Positions 11,690-24,035 of a DNA stretch of 64,000 nucleotides are shown here, piece by piece. The stretch spans positions 6,268,449-6,332,448 of the forward strand of contig NC_058149.1 in NCBI RefSeq assembly GCF_011075055.1. Reading direction: 5' to 3'. Position numbers and translations under genes: made by a program. Within the stretch, counting starts at the first letter, position 1, and every line of letters starts with the position of its first letter. This DNA comes from Mangifera indica (taxonomy: Eukaryota; Streptophyta; Magnoliopsida; Sapindales; Anacardiaceae). The notes below the pieces were generated by a model. The model worked only from the letters and a program-made list of their open reading frames with translations, did no database searches and had not been told where the DNA came from.

Positions 11690-13250
11690 GATGGGGTTAC
11701 ACCTATTAGTTGTACATGGTTTTTAAGACCAAGAAAGACTCTAAGAAGGTGTTTGATTTAGGTAATGTTTCATTATAAAAAAAGATTACCTAGAAGATAA
11801 TTACTTAAAAAATTATTAGATATAAAAGATTACTATGTTTGATAAAATTTGGTAGATATAAATAATTATTGTATTTAGTTAGAGGTAATAAAAGAATATT
11901 AGTAAATTATTTTACTTAAATTCTCTTGGGTATAATTATTCTAAAATATTTTTTATATTACTTGTTAAATTAATTAAAAATGAGGTTATTTTTGTTCTAA
12001 AAAATTAATAAACAATAATATAATTATAATAAAATCAAGATTACCTTGATAATTTTTTAATACCTAAGGTGAAGGTAGTAATTAGATTCTCATCTGCATT
12101 ACCTACCATATCATCATTGGTAATAAAAGATTACTATAATATTTTATTACTGATAAACCAAATAAAGTAATGTAAGTAATAAAAAATAAATTACCGATGT
12201 AATCTTTATTAATCAGGAACCAAACAACTCCTAAGGATAGAACTATCAAATTTGAAGTCAAATTGTTGCTAAGCGTTCTACCTAGAGATAAGGTATAAAC
12301 TTCAATAAGACTTTTTTCCCTATGTCCACTAAAGATTCAGTCAAAATTATTATGGCTTTAGTGGCTTATTTTGATTTAAAACTTCACCAAATGGATGTGA
12401 TGACAACTTTTTTGAATGAAAATCTTTATGAAGAAGTTTATATGAGGCAGCCAAAAGGTTTTGAAATTAAAGAAAAAAGGCATATGGTATGCAATCTAAA
12501 GAAGTTTATATATTGACTGAAGCAAGCTTTTGGCAGTGGTATTTAAAATTTAATGATGTAATAACTTTATATGGGTTTGTTGAAAACAAATTTGATCAGT
12601 GTGTATATATCAAGATTAGTGCAAGGAGATTCATTTTTCTAGTCTTTTATGTTGATGATATTTTGTTGGCTAGTAATAATGGTAATTTGCTTCATGAGTT
12701 AAAGCAATTTTTGTTTAAGGCTTTCGATATAAAAGACCTTGGAGAAGCATCTTTTATCTTCAGTATTGAGATTTACTGTAACAAGAATTGTAGGTTACTA
12801 GGATCATCATAAAAGGCTTACATTGAATAGGTGCTTAAGAGATTTAATATACACAATTGTAAGGGTGGTGAGGTATTTATGGTATAGGAGATAAGTTTAG
12901 TATTAAACAATGTCTTTAGAATGATGTGGAGAAGGCATTTATGTCTTATGTTCCTTATGTTAGTGCAATTGAGAGCTTCATTTATACTCAAGTTTGTACT
13001 AGACCAGATATTCCATTCATTGTGAATGTGTTTGGTTGTTATATTTTTAATCTATGTATTAATCACTGGATTACAGTCAAGAAGGTCATGAGATATTTAC
13101 AAAGGACAAAATAATTCAAGCTAGTATATAAAAAGGTTGAGAATCTTGAAATAGTAAGGCATTCTAATTCAAACTTTGGTGGTTGTGTAGATGATTACAA
13201 GTATACTTTAGGATTCATTTTCTTGCTTATTGGTGGACATTTTAAAAGGT
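11690..13250 (+). pseudogene. copia reverse transcriptase and RNase H remnant, split by a MITE
   Basis: Reverse transcriptase motifs run from FKTKKDSKK (about 11730), across the 11745-12231 insertion, to IIMALVAYFDLKLHQMDV, FLNENLYEEVYM and FYVDDILLAS (YVDD at 12648-12659). They continue through DIKDLGEASFIF and the RNase H approach VCTRPDIPF..VMRYLQRTK (12990-13110). The catalytic YVDD is intact, but several stops and frame changes and the insertion kill the gene. Confidence 0.8.
11745..12231. mobile_element. Tourist/PIF-Harbinger-like MITE inside the copia reverse transcriptase
   Basis: A 487-bp non-coding AT-rich block splits the copia reading frame after KTKKDSK. It is flanked by TAA on both sides (11742-11744 and 12232-12234), the 3-bp target site typical of PIF/Harbinger elements. 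Its ends are imperfect inverted repeats: GAAGGTGTTTGATTTAGGTAAT at the left, and GGAGTTGTTTGGTTCC as the reverse complement of the right. Removing block and TAA puts the flanking copia frames back next to each other, which supports a clean insertion. Confidence 0.75.
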
Positions 13251-14486
13251 AGTGATAAATCTCACGTGTTAAGGTTGTTAGTGTCAACCTAATGTAACAC
13301 ATGGGTGCATGTTGACTACAAATCCACCAAATAGACCTATTAAAAGGATTCCACATGGATGGTAATCTCAATGTTTACAGAATAAATTATCTAATGGATG
13401 ATGGTGTATATGATCACTAGACTTTAGATCACCAAAACGTTTCATACATTGATTGGTTTAGTTTGACATTAGCCTAACATAATCTTTTTCAGAGATTATT
13501 AGTATGATAACAATCAATTATGTTGAGAAGTGTAACTAGATTATAGTGAATCAATCGAGGATTCATCATTTTTGAGTATCAGATAAAGATGTCTCATAAC
13601 ACTATTAGACTAATGACTATAGCCAGAGAAATCTATTACCATATTATAGATTAGGGTCGAAGCCTAAATTTAAATAAACCTAGTCATTGTCTTAAAAGTC
13701 AAGTTAAGAAGTCTAAATAACTAAGGTAGACATTACTTTTGTGCTCCACCCTTGATGAGGTATCATTATGACATGGGATTTGATTTCATGAGAATTGTAC
13801 TATTGTAAGGTTACATTAGTTAACGTTAATTTTCGATATATTAAGTGACCATGGTGTTAAGATAGAGGTTGCTCATGATCTGTGAATAAAAGGAATGATT
13901 AATGGTATGTTAATCACAAATTTTATTCATTCCCAATATATTAGAAAACCTATGGGTCACACGCATAAGGGGTTGTTTCTACAACTTGAAATATTAGGGT
14001 GTAAAGCATGAGTGAATCGCCTTAGGTTGGTGAATTTAGATATCTGAAATTACATTTGAAAATATTTAGAAATAAATATTTAAAGTGTAATTAAAGGCCT
14101 AATTAATATTGTGTATACCTAATAACTAGTGGTAGGGTATATAAAAAAATCATTAAGGATATGATATAAATTCATAACATAACACTAGCTACTTGAATTG
14201 TCTTTAGCTATTTCTATCAAAAGGGAGAGAAAATTCTCTCAATTTTTCTCTCGAATCTCCTCAATCTACTCAACCAATTTTTTACAAAGGAAATGTTTTC
14301 TATCCAGAAATGTTTCAGAGCAAATTTGAAGAGGAGCTGCCAACGCAAATATAAGGGTTTCTAGCTTTCTTTTTATGTGTATAATAGTCTTTTGTCCTAA
14401 GGATCAATTTTTCATGCATATTTTATTTTCATTTTGTTGAGTTTAATGAATTCTTTTTATTTATAATGCATGAGAAAAACCATACA
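13248..14486 (+). repeat. copia LTR, 5' truncated
   Basis: From 13248 the sequence matches the interior of the copia LTR at 50140 onward, for example TCTCACGTGTYA, ACACATGGRT and CCAYATGGATGG. It continues to CCATACA at 14486, directly before a primer binding site. The first ~290 bp of the LTR, as judged from the full-length copy at 49848-51529, are missing at the junction with the previous copia. It therefore belongs to a second copia element whose internal region follows. Confidence 0.7.
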
Positions 14487-14487
14487 A

Positions 14488-14500
14488 TGGTATCGAAACC
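14488..14500 (+). promoter_or_regulatory. Primer binding site (Met tRNA)
   Basis: TGGTATCGAAACC lies two bases after the LTR end and resembles the TGGTATCAGAGC site complementary to the 3' end of plant initiator-Met tRNA. It primes minus-strand DNA synthesis in LTR elements. Slightly decayed. Confidence 0.65.
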
Positions 14501-16129
14501 CAAAGGTATTCAATCATACATATAAATATTGTATTTGCTTGAAAAATATATTAGATATATGTTGTATGTTATTTTGATTTGATATATTGTATGATCAATA
14601 TAACACATATTTAATGTTATCTTAATTTTATTTGATTAAAAATTTTGTATATATTTGATTGTTGAAACTACTGAATTTTGATTGCTTATTGGTAGAAGAC
14701 TATTTCTTAAGATCTCATGTTATCATACGATTTTCCACATGATAATTGATCAAGAAACGCCTCCTGAGACAAAGGCCTTTTATATGTATATGAACCCATT
14801 AGATTGGAATAGCCTAGTTGAATTCTTAAAATTCATGTAAAAGGCAAATTTTGGAAATCTAGAATTCGGTTGACTAGTCCACCAACCAGTTAACTGATTC
14901 AAACAAGAGTCAAAAGCTCTAATGGTCAACCATTTTAGGTGAACCAATCTACCAAATTTCAACAAAGGGGTTTGTTTTTTTTTTTTACGTTGTTGTATGA
15001 AAGATCGACCTGACATCATTGATGCATATGTCAAAAGACAGCTTGCCTAAATTTGTGTTGTTGCACAATTAGATTTGAAATTGTTGTTTTAAATCTATAA
15101 TGGTTGAAAATTAGAGTTACACAATTTAAAGATCAAATTGAAATACTACTAATTTAACCAAGACCATATTTTGTGTGTGGTTAATAACATATCATGTTTG
15201 TTTGACATGGTGTTCAGTACATGGGCTTAGACCGATGTGTCTTTTTTTTAATATTTTTCATTATTTGTACAGTTTTATTATGTAATATTAAAAAAAGGTC
15301 AACAAACCCTAGCTCTTAAATTCTTATTGTAATTCTCTTCTCATCTCAACTCATCTGAATGTAACTTGATGTAACCAATTATTGATGTAATTTAGTTAAG
15401 AATTATATTAATGTAATCGGATAGGAGAAGTTGTAATGTAATCAAACATATGAAGAAAGACAATGTTACCTCATAAAGACTTGAGAAGACAAAAATAAAT
15501 AGCAGATTCTTAGATTGGGCAAATTAGCCCTTGGGGTTTGAGAAAGCTGACATTAAATAAGGTCATTTATAGACGCATAAATTATGTTTTAGATTGCATG
15601 CTTAAAGGTGTATGTATACATAGATTGAAGTTATGTATGAAAATGGTTGATAATGGTGAGACCTAAATAAAAATTAAATAAAATCCCTCAATAAATATCA
15701 AACTATATAAAAGTCTTCCATTACAATGGGCTACTTTTTTTATATCAAGAATTGTGCTCTAGGTTGTTTGAATTGTTAAGTTCGCAACATTGACTTGAGT
15801 TCAATGACGTGTATAATTGGCTTTGAAACCTACCTAATCTACCCATGTAACTTGTTTGCCAAAGTGAAGGTGAAATGGACTAGATAGGATCTTTGTCCAC
15901 TAGGAAACTTGGCAGGATTTCCTAAGAGTGATCGTGTGGGCTATTAGCTTGAAAGAAAATAAAGGGAGTATTTATTTAATATATATTTAAAAGGACAATA
16001 AGTTGGATGACAACAACTTCATGAATTGACATCGAAATCTTTGGATAACATTATGTTTAGAAAAGAATTTTTGTCACTTAGGGCACCTAGCCCATTTTAC
16101 TTTATCTTAATGCCACCCAAAAGGAATAA
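14501..16129 (+). mobile_element. copia leader and start of gag, interrupted by a gypsy LTR
   Basis: This stretch is the untranslated leader of the copia element whose LTR ends at 14486. The part 15820-16120 matches 53190-53590 of the larger copia, including GTCCACTAGRAA, the AAATA..GGGAGTATTT stretch and the gag start ..LMPPKR. At 16129 the gag is cut by a gypsy LTR and resumes at 24516. No separate gene is present; the 14780-15034 minus frame is a chance frame. Confidence 0.7.
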
Positions 16130-17879
16130 TGTAACATTCATAGGTAACCTAAGGGCATTCTTATCTTTTTCTTTGTTTTTACTTAAATTTATTGATGATT
16201 TTCATAAGGATGCACACTTATATATGTAGGTATACACAATCGTGCATCATCAACAAAATTTGAATTTGAGATGAGATAAGAATCATGACAAAATCGAATG
16301 TTGTCATAGTTGACCGACATGAGACATCTATGTGTCGCGTCTAGGAAGCAAAATGAAAAAAGGTGTTAACCTAATTTCTAGTATTCTTTTCACACTCTAG
16401 TAACACAAACTAAGAGAAAGTAGAGAGAGAAGGATTTTGGTCATCAAAGAAAGTCGCTAATCATCAAAAATCACAGTCACATGAAGAATAGAACAATTTA
16501 TAAAATGCAAGTAAATCGGTCTTTCATAGGTATAAGGTTGTGATTAAAGTTAGGATTCTTAAGTGATTATATGATATTATGATGTTTTTAAATGCTTATA
16601 TGAGTGTACTTGATGTTGATTTAGGTTGTAGTTTTTATGATTATGTTGTATGAATAAGAAGAATAGGATGAATTCAATTAGGATCCATGACATTATACAT
16701 GTTTTGTTTGATGAAAGGATGTCTTAAATGTTTATAAGTGCCCTATATTGTTATGTTTTTTATTGTTGAAAGTAAATTGAATAGACTTAGAATCAGTGGG
16801 TTTGCAATCTTTATATTGCAATGCACAACAGTTTAAGGGATCCAACAAGTATTTGTATCTCTTATATAAAATAGGAAGTTTCACCTTTTCCATGTTCATC
16901 TTGAGGAAAGACATACACAACCATATGGTGTGGGACACATGCTCATGTATGACTTTCTAAAAGTGGACGTCGTGTGTAAGAAATGGCACACTTATGTAGA
17001 GGTGTTAAAAAGCACACAAGGGTGTGGTTAAAGCTACATGCCCATGTATAAACATAAAGGGACATAGGGGTGTGAAGCAAGGACACAATAGTGTCCACCA
17101 AAAGATGGAAAAAAATTATTTTACCCCTAAGCCATGTGCAAGGAGAGGGAAAAAAGAAAGGAAAAGAATAGAAGGATATTTAACATGACCAAAGAGGTTA
17201 GTTAGCCAAAGAAAGTTATCTGACTATGTGAACGATGATATAGACCTTAACCGAATCAGATCCAAGTCAAAAATTAGGAAGTTAAGAAAAATTGTACACA
17301 CCTAAACTACCACTAACTGTGTTCATAAGTGGAGATATACGTGAAAACAATAAGGTTATATGAGAGATAAATACCCATAAGATACATCATGCATTTTATG
17401 CCAAGGCACATTAGCCACACATTTAGTTTAATTCAGGTGTATATGGTAAAGGATGTGACCTTTTTAGTTAATTCCTCAGTCCTGGCCACGGCTCATGAAC
17501 CAATAGTTTCGATTCGAAACTGTCAATTCACGGTTCGAAAAAATAAGGACCTTGAACCAAAATCGTAATAAGATGATTTGTAACCAGTTCGAAACCAACG
17601 GTTCTAGTTTATGACCCTGGTTCGGAATCGATGATTTCGGTTTGGAACCAACATTGAACCGTCAATTCTAATATATGATCTTGATTTAAATTTTAAATTA
17701 TTAATTACAATAATTGAAAATTAAAAGAAAGGTTTGGACTTAATTTTTCAATTAAGCTTCCTACATATTTTCTTAGGGTTTAGAAGAATCAAAGTCTACG
17801 TAGTTCTCTTACCTTTGCATATCTAATAGCTGACAGTACCCCTTTACCTTATCATTCACCTCTACTATCTTGACTATTA

Positions 17880-19967
17880 TTTCCCGTCATCGAACTATCC
17901 ATAGTTAAATCAAGCGATTTTTCATTGAAGTCCACTTTTATATCTTGTTGGCTTAATTCAGCTCTTGTCCAATCGGCCACGCATACTTGGGCTTCAATAG
18001 ATTCAGGAGCCAAACTTGATCGCCTCTCATCCAATATATTACTCCCTTGACTAAAAACTTATTCTACTGCAACAATTGATACTATTATTGTCAAGACTTG
18101 TTTAGCAATAGCTGCTAATGTTGGAAAAGTTTATGCATGTCGACTCCACCATTTTAGAACTGGAAAATCTTTACATATATTGTTGTCACCAAACTCAAAA
18201 ACAGTAGTTAAATAAATATCAAGCTCTGAGGTGGAGTCTAATGTTCCTCTTGGTCTTTTGCCCTTTTGCATTATAATACGATCATCATAACTCATATTTT
18301 GGGTTGATGATGGGGCAATAGGTGGTAGAGAGGAAGAAGAACCACCTTGGTTACCATAAATTAATGAATATTCAGCATAAATTTCTTTAATTAAATTCAT
18401 AATGTTAGTTATAGTTAATGAAATATTAACTTTATCCTCACAATCTAATTGCAAACATTCATAATATAATATTAAATAATCTGTAACATCATCTAATTTA
18501 AATCTAGAATAAAAAAAACAAGCAACAAGAAAAAGTTTTAGAATTGTTTTATAGTAAGTTAACTATTTTGTTTTCATTAAAAAAAATAGTTTCTTGTAGA
18601 ATAATATCTTGTTTGGCCTCTTGTAAAGCCCTAATAATATTAATAGCTTCATTTAAAAACAAATGAGAAGTGGGATAATAAACCCTACTTAAAGTATTAG
18701 TTGCATTATTAAAATTTTTTAATACATTTAAAATTGTTTTACAAATATCCCAATATTAGGGATATAATGTAACTTATGACACATGTTGTGAAATAAATTA
18801 GCATAATAAATCCCTATAATCAAAAGACTCGTTGAGTAATTCATATGTTGAATTCCAATGAGTCGGCACGTCTTTAGGAAATCTTTTTGGTCTTCTATTA
18901 TGTTGTTTACAAAATTTACCCCATTCTTTCATAGTTTGGGGATGTGTCTATAAAAATGAAATTAATGTTTTTATTGGACTAATATAATTATTAAGACAAT
19001 GTAAACCATCCTGTACATATAAATTTAATACATGATATGCACATCTAATATGAAAAAATTTACCATCTAAATTAGGTTTGCAAATATTAATTAAATCATT
19101 TATTGAGGTAGTATTTGAACGTGCATTATCAAATGAAATTGAAAAAACTTTATAAAGTAATTTATTTTCTTCTAATATTCTTTTAATTATTTTATAAATA
19201 TTATCGGTTGTATGTCGATCATCAAACACCCTAATTACTAAAATTCTTTTTTATAATTGAAAATTATCATCTATCTAATGACAAGTTATACCCATATAAA
19301 AGTGAACTTGCTAATGGTCACTCCAAATATCATTACATATAGATACATGCCCATCAAAATTTGTAAAAAATTGAATTAATTCTTTTTTTTTTGTTTTTTA
19401 TATAAACTAAATAATGTTTCTTTTAATGTGTTTCTTGGAATAGTTTTATGTGCAGGATTTAATGCAGTTTTACAATAATTATTAAAACCTAAATTTTCAC
19501 TAAAACTAAATACTAAATGATCTATTGCTACCATTTTTGCAAATTCTTCTTTACTTTTATTATCACTATACATAAATAAAGATTTGTATGTAGAACCATA
19601 CCCGGTTGTTTGTGTTTGGCCTCGACTTTGCCCCCTTTTTTCAGATACTTTGACTCCAAGTGCCTTTTAAAAGTCTCGTATCCACGTCCTTGTTTTAATT
19701 TATAAATTTGCCTACAATAATTGTAAGCAATTTCAAAAATACCATCTTCTTTTTGTATTTTCTTGAAATGAATCTTGAAAATATCGGATGTAAGAATTTT
19801 TTGAGAGTGTTGTTCCATCTCTATCTGTTGTTGTTGTTTCACCTCTACATATTGACTTTCACTTTCTTGTATTGAAAAATCATCTATAAATTGATTTTCA
19901 TTCACATTTGATATATGTGAATATTGACCAAATCTCTATTATTAGAAGAATTTCCACTACTTGTCAT
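17880..19967 (-). pseudogene. hAT transposase (BED finger to hATC dimerisation domain), pseudogene
   Basis: Reading on the minus strand from an ATG at 19967, the order is a glutamine-rich N-terminus, a BED zinc-finger region (FKKIQKEDGIFEIAYNYC.., ..YETFKRHLESKY), the transposase core (SFSENLGFNNY about 19500; TTDNIYKIIKRILEENKL and HIRCAYHVLNLYVQDGL about 19200-19000) and the hATC region (FPVLKWWSRHA.., RRSSLAPESIEAQVCVADW) ending near 17900. Similar plant proteins are the RICESLEEPER-type zinc-finger BED transposases. Two BED metal ligands are replaced by Tyr (first Cys and last His). There are a frameshift near the start and stops in the hATC domain, so the enzyme is dead. Confidence 0.85.
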
Positions 19968-20298
19968 TTTTAATAATAAATAAAATTAATTATATAAATG
20001 AATTATATGATTAATTATGAAAGATAATAAAAAAATAATAAATAAAATTAATTATAGAAATAAATTCTATAATTAATTATGAATTGTATAATAAAAATAG
20101 AAATTGGAATTAATAAAAAATAAAGAAAAAATTTAATTAAATTTGAGAGAATTTGATTGAAAGATTGAGAGAGTATTAAGAATGAGAACGAAAGTTTGAA
20201 GTATTGAGTGAGAGAGTGGAGAGATTGAAATTTGAATGGGTATATATATAAGAAAAATTTTAAAAAAAATTGGGGGTGAAAATGAAATTAAGAACTTT

Positions 20299-20361
20299 TG
20301 CAGGGGATCAACGGTCCCCTACATATTTGAAAATTTATGTAGGGGACCGTTGTCCCCTGCA
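20299..20361. repeat. Long hairpin next to the hAT transposase start
   Basis: The arms 20299-20324 (TGCAGGGGATCAACGGTCCCC.. ) and 20337-20361 are reverse complements over 25 bases, with a single extra T in the left arm. The loop is 12 nt. It sits within the hAT element, about 330 bp upstream of the transposase start codon, next to the CGGTTC-rich subterminal repeats. Confidence 0.85.
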
Positions 20362-20682
20362 TAAGCAATGAAAGGGAACCGTTGGTTCCTTTATTAAATT
20401 TTAAAAAATAAAAAAAAATTCAAAAAAAATTTAAGATTTTCGGTTCAGTATAGTAAACTGCCGGTTTATATGTCGGTTCATAAATCAGATGTGAATCGAT
20501 GGTTTTACGGTTCAAAATTAGGTAAATCGAAAACAAACCGCTAAAATCTGATTTTGATTCTAGTTCAGTCCGATTTTAGGTTTACCGGTTTCGGTTCTAG
20601 TTTTATCTGGGTCAATTTCAGTCCGGTTCATAGGCTAAACTGGCTCGTGGCTAGGTCTACCCCACATGGTCAATAGGATACA

Positions 20683-20808
20683 TCAAGATAGTTTTCAGAT
20701 AGTAGTCTTATAGCTAGCATATTTGGTAAGGACCATTCAAGATAGTAGTAAGGACCATTCAAGATAGTTTTCAGATAGTAGTCTTATAGCTAGCATATTT
20801 GGTAAGGA
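20683..20808 (+). repeat. 76-bp tandem duplication in a gypsy LTR segment
   Basis: The 50-bp string starting TCAAGATAGTTTTCAGATAG occurs at 20683-20732 and again at 20759-20808. Between them lies a shorter repeat of GGACCATTCAAGATAGT. It lies in the gypsy LTR segment directly right of the hAT element and may post-date or pre-date that insertion. Confidence 0.85.
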
Positions 20809-21014
20809 AAAGATTACGACCAGATTACCTGTGTGACCAGGGTACCATATTTAGCTAGTCTAATAGACTGTATGACATGTGTGCAAGGCACGATAGTGAG
20901 TATACATACAAGATGTCATATGCTCTGACCAGGGCATTGGATATGTATAGATTAACTTATGTTATAATACCTTGTAGATGCCTTTTTTTAGTGCACGACA
21001 ATGTTAAATGTGAC

Positions 21015-24000
21015 TAGGGTTAGATTTGAAGCGAGCTTTTTTAGACTTGAAACGAGATTTGCTTAAACGAGTCGAAACAAGCTTGTTAGAAATAAGCATG
21101 AGTACAAACATGAGCCTAAGCAAAAATCAGAAAATAAGCACAAACTCGAACCTAAATAGAGTAATACTCAGCTCACTTAGCTCAATGAGCCAGTTAGGTT
21201 CGCTTAACTTAAAGCTTAAGTTATTGCTAGCCTCCTGTTGTTGTATAAAAACATCAACGTTTAAGGAGCAGTTGACTAAACTAAACCTAAAAAAAAAAGA
21301 CCTAAGTTCTTTTGCTTTTCTTTTTGCCATTTCTCTAGACGTTCTGCTATCGTTTAGACTCTCTCTAACTCCTCTACTCACTCACAATTCAAACATTGTT
21401 CAACCACCATAACTTCAACGTCTTTCAACCTCCGCAACAATATTTTTCTTTGTATTTTGTTTTTTCCACTACACAATAGCTTTTGGCCTTTCTTTTTTGT
21501 CATTTCTCTAGTGGTTCTCCACTCCAGTAAGGTTACTCAACAATGTGAACAAGGTAACTTTTTTGTAAGTCAAATTTCTCATTTTTAATTCTTTAGGTGC
21601 GTAATTGGAAGAGTCAAATTTCTGTATGGTTTTTGGTTCTCCACTCCAATGGAGATCCCTTTGCCTTTTTGTTAACATATACATTTATTTACCTAAAAGA
21701 AAAAGGCATGTAACATAAAATTTTGGACTAAAAATCTAACTCATTTTTCCTAGAGGAATTACTAAAGAATTCAGATATAGATGATTATTCTTCATGAAAA
21801 GAACTTCAGAAATTTAGCAGAGACTAAAAATAACATGACTATATATGCATTTAGTCCAATTGGTCAATGTTCAATTGCATGTTTTTTTTTTTTTTTATGG
21901 GTTAGAATTAAATCCTGACTTGAATGCCTCTAATTAAATGTTGCTAGCACATGACATTGATATCCAGTACAATTATACATGGTTGCATGTTCTTAAGGAG
22001 AAATATAGGACTAATAAAAACAACATCTATAATTAAGTGATCTTTTCTTTAAAATCTAAACTAAAGTTTGGCTTTGAACTTTTCCATTGACATAATTAAT
22101 ATTTTTAATGTTATAAACTATTAACATAGGTGGGGAAATGTGTTTTGAATGTAATAAACTAATCATGCATGAATTATGTATACTTTGAATGTAGATGCAC
22201 CAAAGAAATATTAGTCGAGGTTTGTTTTATTTATTAACTACAACTGTAAAGAAACATTTCCATTCATCAAGGTCAGTAAAGGGGAAAGGAATAGCAATTC
22301 AAAGACCTTATTTGCGTGATTTTGTAAAGAATATAAAAGTAGAAACTACATTTACAGGAGATTATGAAAGGTTTGAATAAGATGTCAGTAAGCGGGAAAA
22401 TGTAATATCTAAAAGGAAATCTAACTTACCTTGTCCTCTAGTTATCCCGCCCAACAAGAAAAAAAAAAAACCTCTACTATTTGGGAGTACTTTCCCAAAG
22501 ACATGATTATAATAGTGGGGGATGCACGATTTGTTATATGTAAGTTCTATAACAAAAGGTTAAAGCTATAGAAGACACATTCAAAAACACACCTTTGTCG
22601 TCATATAAGGCAATGTGTCAAGCAAAAAAAGGCAATGGGGAAATAGAGTTCTTCGAAGGGACAAATATTGTTAAAGTTTCAACCAATAGAAGGAAATTGC
22701 CTAGACCCCTTCATTCCACCCATCATGGGTCCAAACGCAAAATATAATCATGATATTATGCGTCTTAAATATTCAAGTAACTTGTTTGGTTATTTTCTAT
22801 CAATTTCATACTAATTTGTGTTAAAATAATTAACTATTATCGTGATTCAATATACAATCCGTGAGGCATTGGCTCACATGATTCTGATTGACGAATTGTC
22901 ATTCTCCTTTGTTGAACATATTAACTGCATATACTTATTTATTTATGATATTTATAACTAATTTAATAAACTACGTCGTGTGCTTTCTTGAAGATTGAAG
23001 ATGTTGATATTGAGATTGACATATTACTACACACTTAAATAGTCATGTATTGGAGGATAATGCAATGTTCTCATACAAGTAAGAACATATTATGTTCATA
23101 TATGTCTCATGTCTAAAATTATGTAATTGTTTTTACATGCCATTCATTTTCTTATTGATGTTATGGAATGAATAATTTCTTTTGATGCTACTATAGAATT
23201 TATTTTAATTCTCGTTATCTTGTTGATGTTAAATATAATTGCTTTGACATACCATTTTCTATCTTGTTAATGTTATATTGGGGATAACAAAAATGTTAGA
23301 GTTATTGCTTATATTCTTGAATTTATTTTGCAAGTGTGATGAATGGAATAAATTGGCTATAGTTTGTGAAAATGTTTGTTAAGGTTTAAGTGAAACCATG
23401 ACATGTTATAATTATACACGGTTGATTGAGGTTTGACAAGAGGCATGGAAGTTATGGAACCATGACATGAAATATGGTTTATTTAGGTTTGATAGAAGGC
23501 AACTTCATTTTGGCTATTTGTTCATGTTTAAATTTTTTGTAAACATGTTAAAAGTATGCAATTAATGTGTAATATAAACTACTTTATTTAGTATTCATAT
23601 CTTTTGAATCAAATATTAGGGAAAAATCTAAACTTCAAGATGAATGATGATAATAGGATGCAATATATATTTTGGATTAATAATATTCTTTACATATGTA
23701 TATTAACTTTTGAATTTGAGATTCTTATTTGTATATATGTAGTATATATTTTTCATAAAAAATATTAACAATAATCTATAATTTGTTATGAGCTTGAAAC
23801 GCTGGCTCGCACTAGAGCCTAAAATGCAAGTTTGAAGCTGAGCTAGGTCAACCAGAGCCAGTATATACAAACCCAAACTAGATGCGAGTCGAGCACAAAC
23901 ACTTAAATTATAAAGCGAGTCAAACACAAACATGTGTTTTAATGAGCTTGATGAGCCCGAGTCAAGTTCAAGTCGAGCCTAAATGAAAATGAGTTAGACC

Positions 24001-24035
24001 TTGTTTGAGTTTGGCTCAGCTCGCATCCACCCCTG
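21015..24035 (+). mobile_element. hAT transposon, internally deleted
   Basis: The termini TAGGGTTAGATTTGAAGCGAGCT (left) and CAGGGGTGGATGCGAGCTGAGCC (reverse complement of right) are imperfect inverted repeats. Subterminal GAGTCGAGC-type motifs are frequent on both sides. The flanking 8-mers AATGTGAC (21007-21014) and GTTGTGAG (24036-24043) share TGTGA in register, a worn 8-bp target duplication as hAT makes. It contains only the first part of a transposase gene (22195-22960), so it is non-autonomous. It is unrelated in end sequence to the hAT at 17477. Confidence 0.7.
22195..22960 (+). pseudogene. hAT transposase N-terminal fragment with BED finger
   Basis: After a first frame (22195-22380, with SRSVKGKGIA) ended by a stop, the reading continues in pieces. 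These hold FPKDMIII and the BED finger ligands (CKFY..KRLK.., then HLCRHIRQC), the PRPLH..HHG region (about 22700) and ALAHMILIDELSFSFVEH (about 22870-22925). The last part corresponds to the conserved start of the hAT core. The catalytic core and the C-terminal dimerisation domain are absent. The finger has one Cys replaced by Tyr and frames are broken, so no functional DNA-binding protein is expected. Confidence 0.65.

Larger units (their letters stand above)
9240..13250 (+). mobile_element. Ty1/copia retrotransposon, decayed, carrying a MITE
   Basis: A Met-tRNA-like primer site (GGTATTAGAGTC, from 9240) is followed in copia order by gag (9507-9743), degenerate protease, integrase (about 10480-11050), reverse transcriptase (about 11690-12812) and RNase H (about 12926-13250). 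Stops and frameshifts occur throughout. The RNase H part breaks off at about 13247, where LTR sequence of another copia element begins. A 5' LTR may lie in 8945-9237 but I cannot fix its start. Confidence 0.8.
17477..20659 (-). mobile_element. hAT transposon, near full length but decayed
   Basis: The left end CAGTCCTGGCCACGGCTC and the reverse complement of the right end, TAGACCTAGCCACGAGCC, form imperfect terminal inverted repeats. Both subterminal regions are packed with CGGTTC/GAACCG motifs (about 17520-17670 and 20440-20640), as expected for transposase-binding repeats. A hAT transposase pseudogene fills the minus strand between them. The 8-bp flanks (TAATTCCT and CCCCACAT) do not match, so the target duplication has decayed or the ends are off by a few bases. 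Confidence 0.8.

Noticed and set aside
17469..20667. An 8-bp target duplication for the hAT at 17477-20659.
   Set aside because: The flanking octamers TAATTCCT and CCCCACAT do not match in register, so I do not claim one.
21026..21412. A 128-residue + frame rich in Leu and Ser.
   Set aside because: It lies in the subterminal region of a hAT element, overlaps a frame on the opposite strand and shows no domain.
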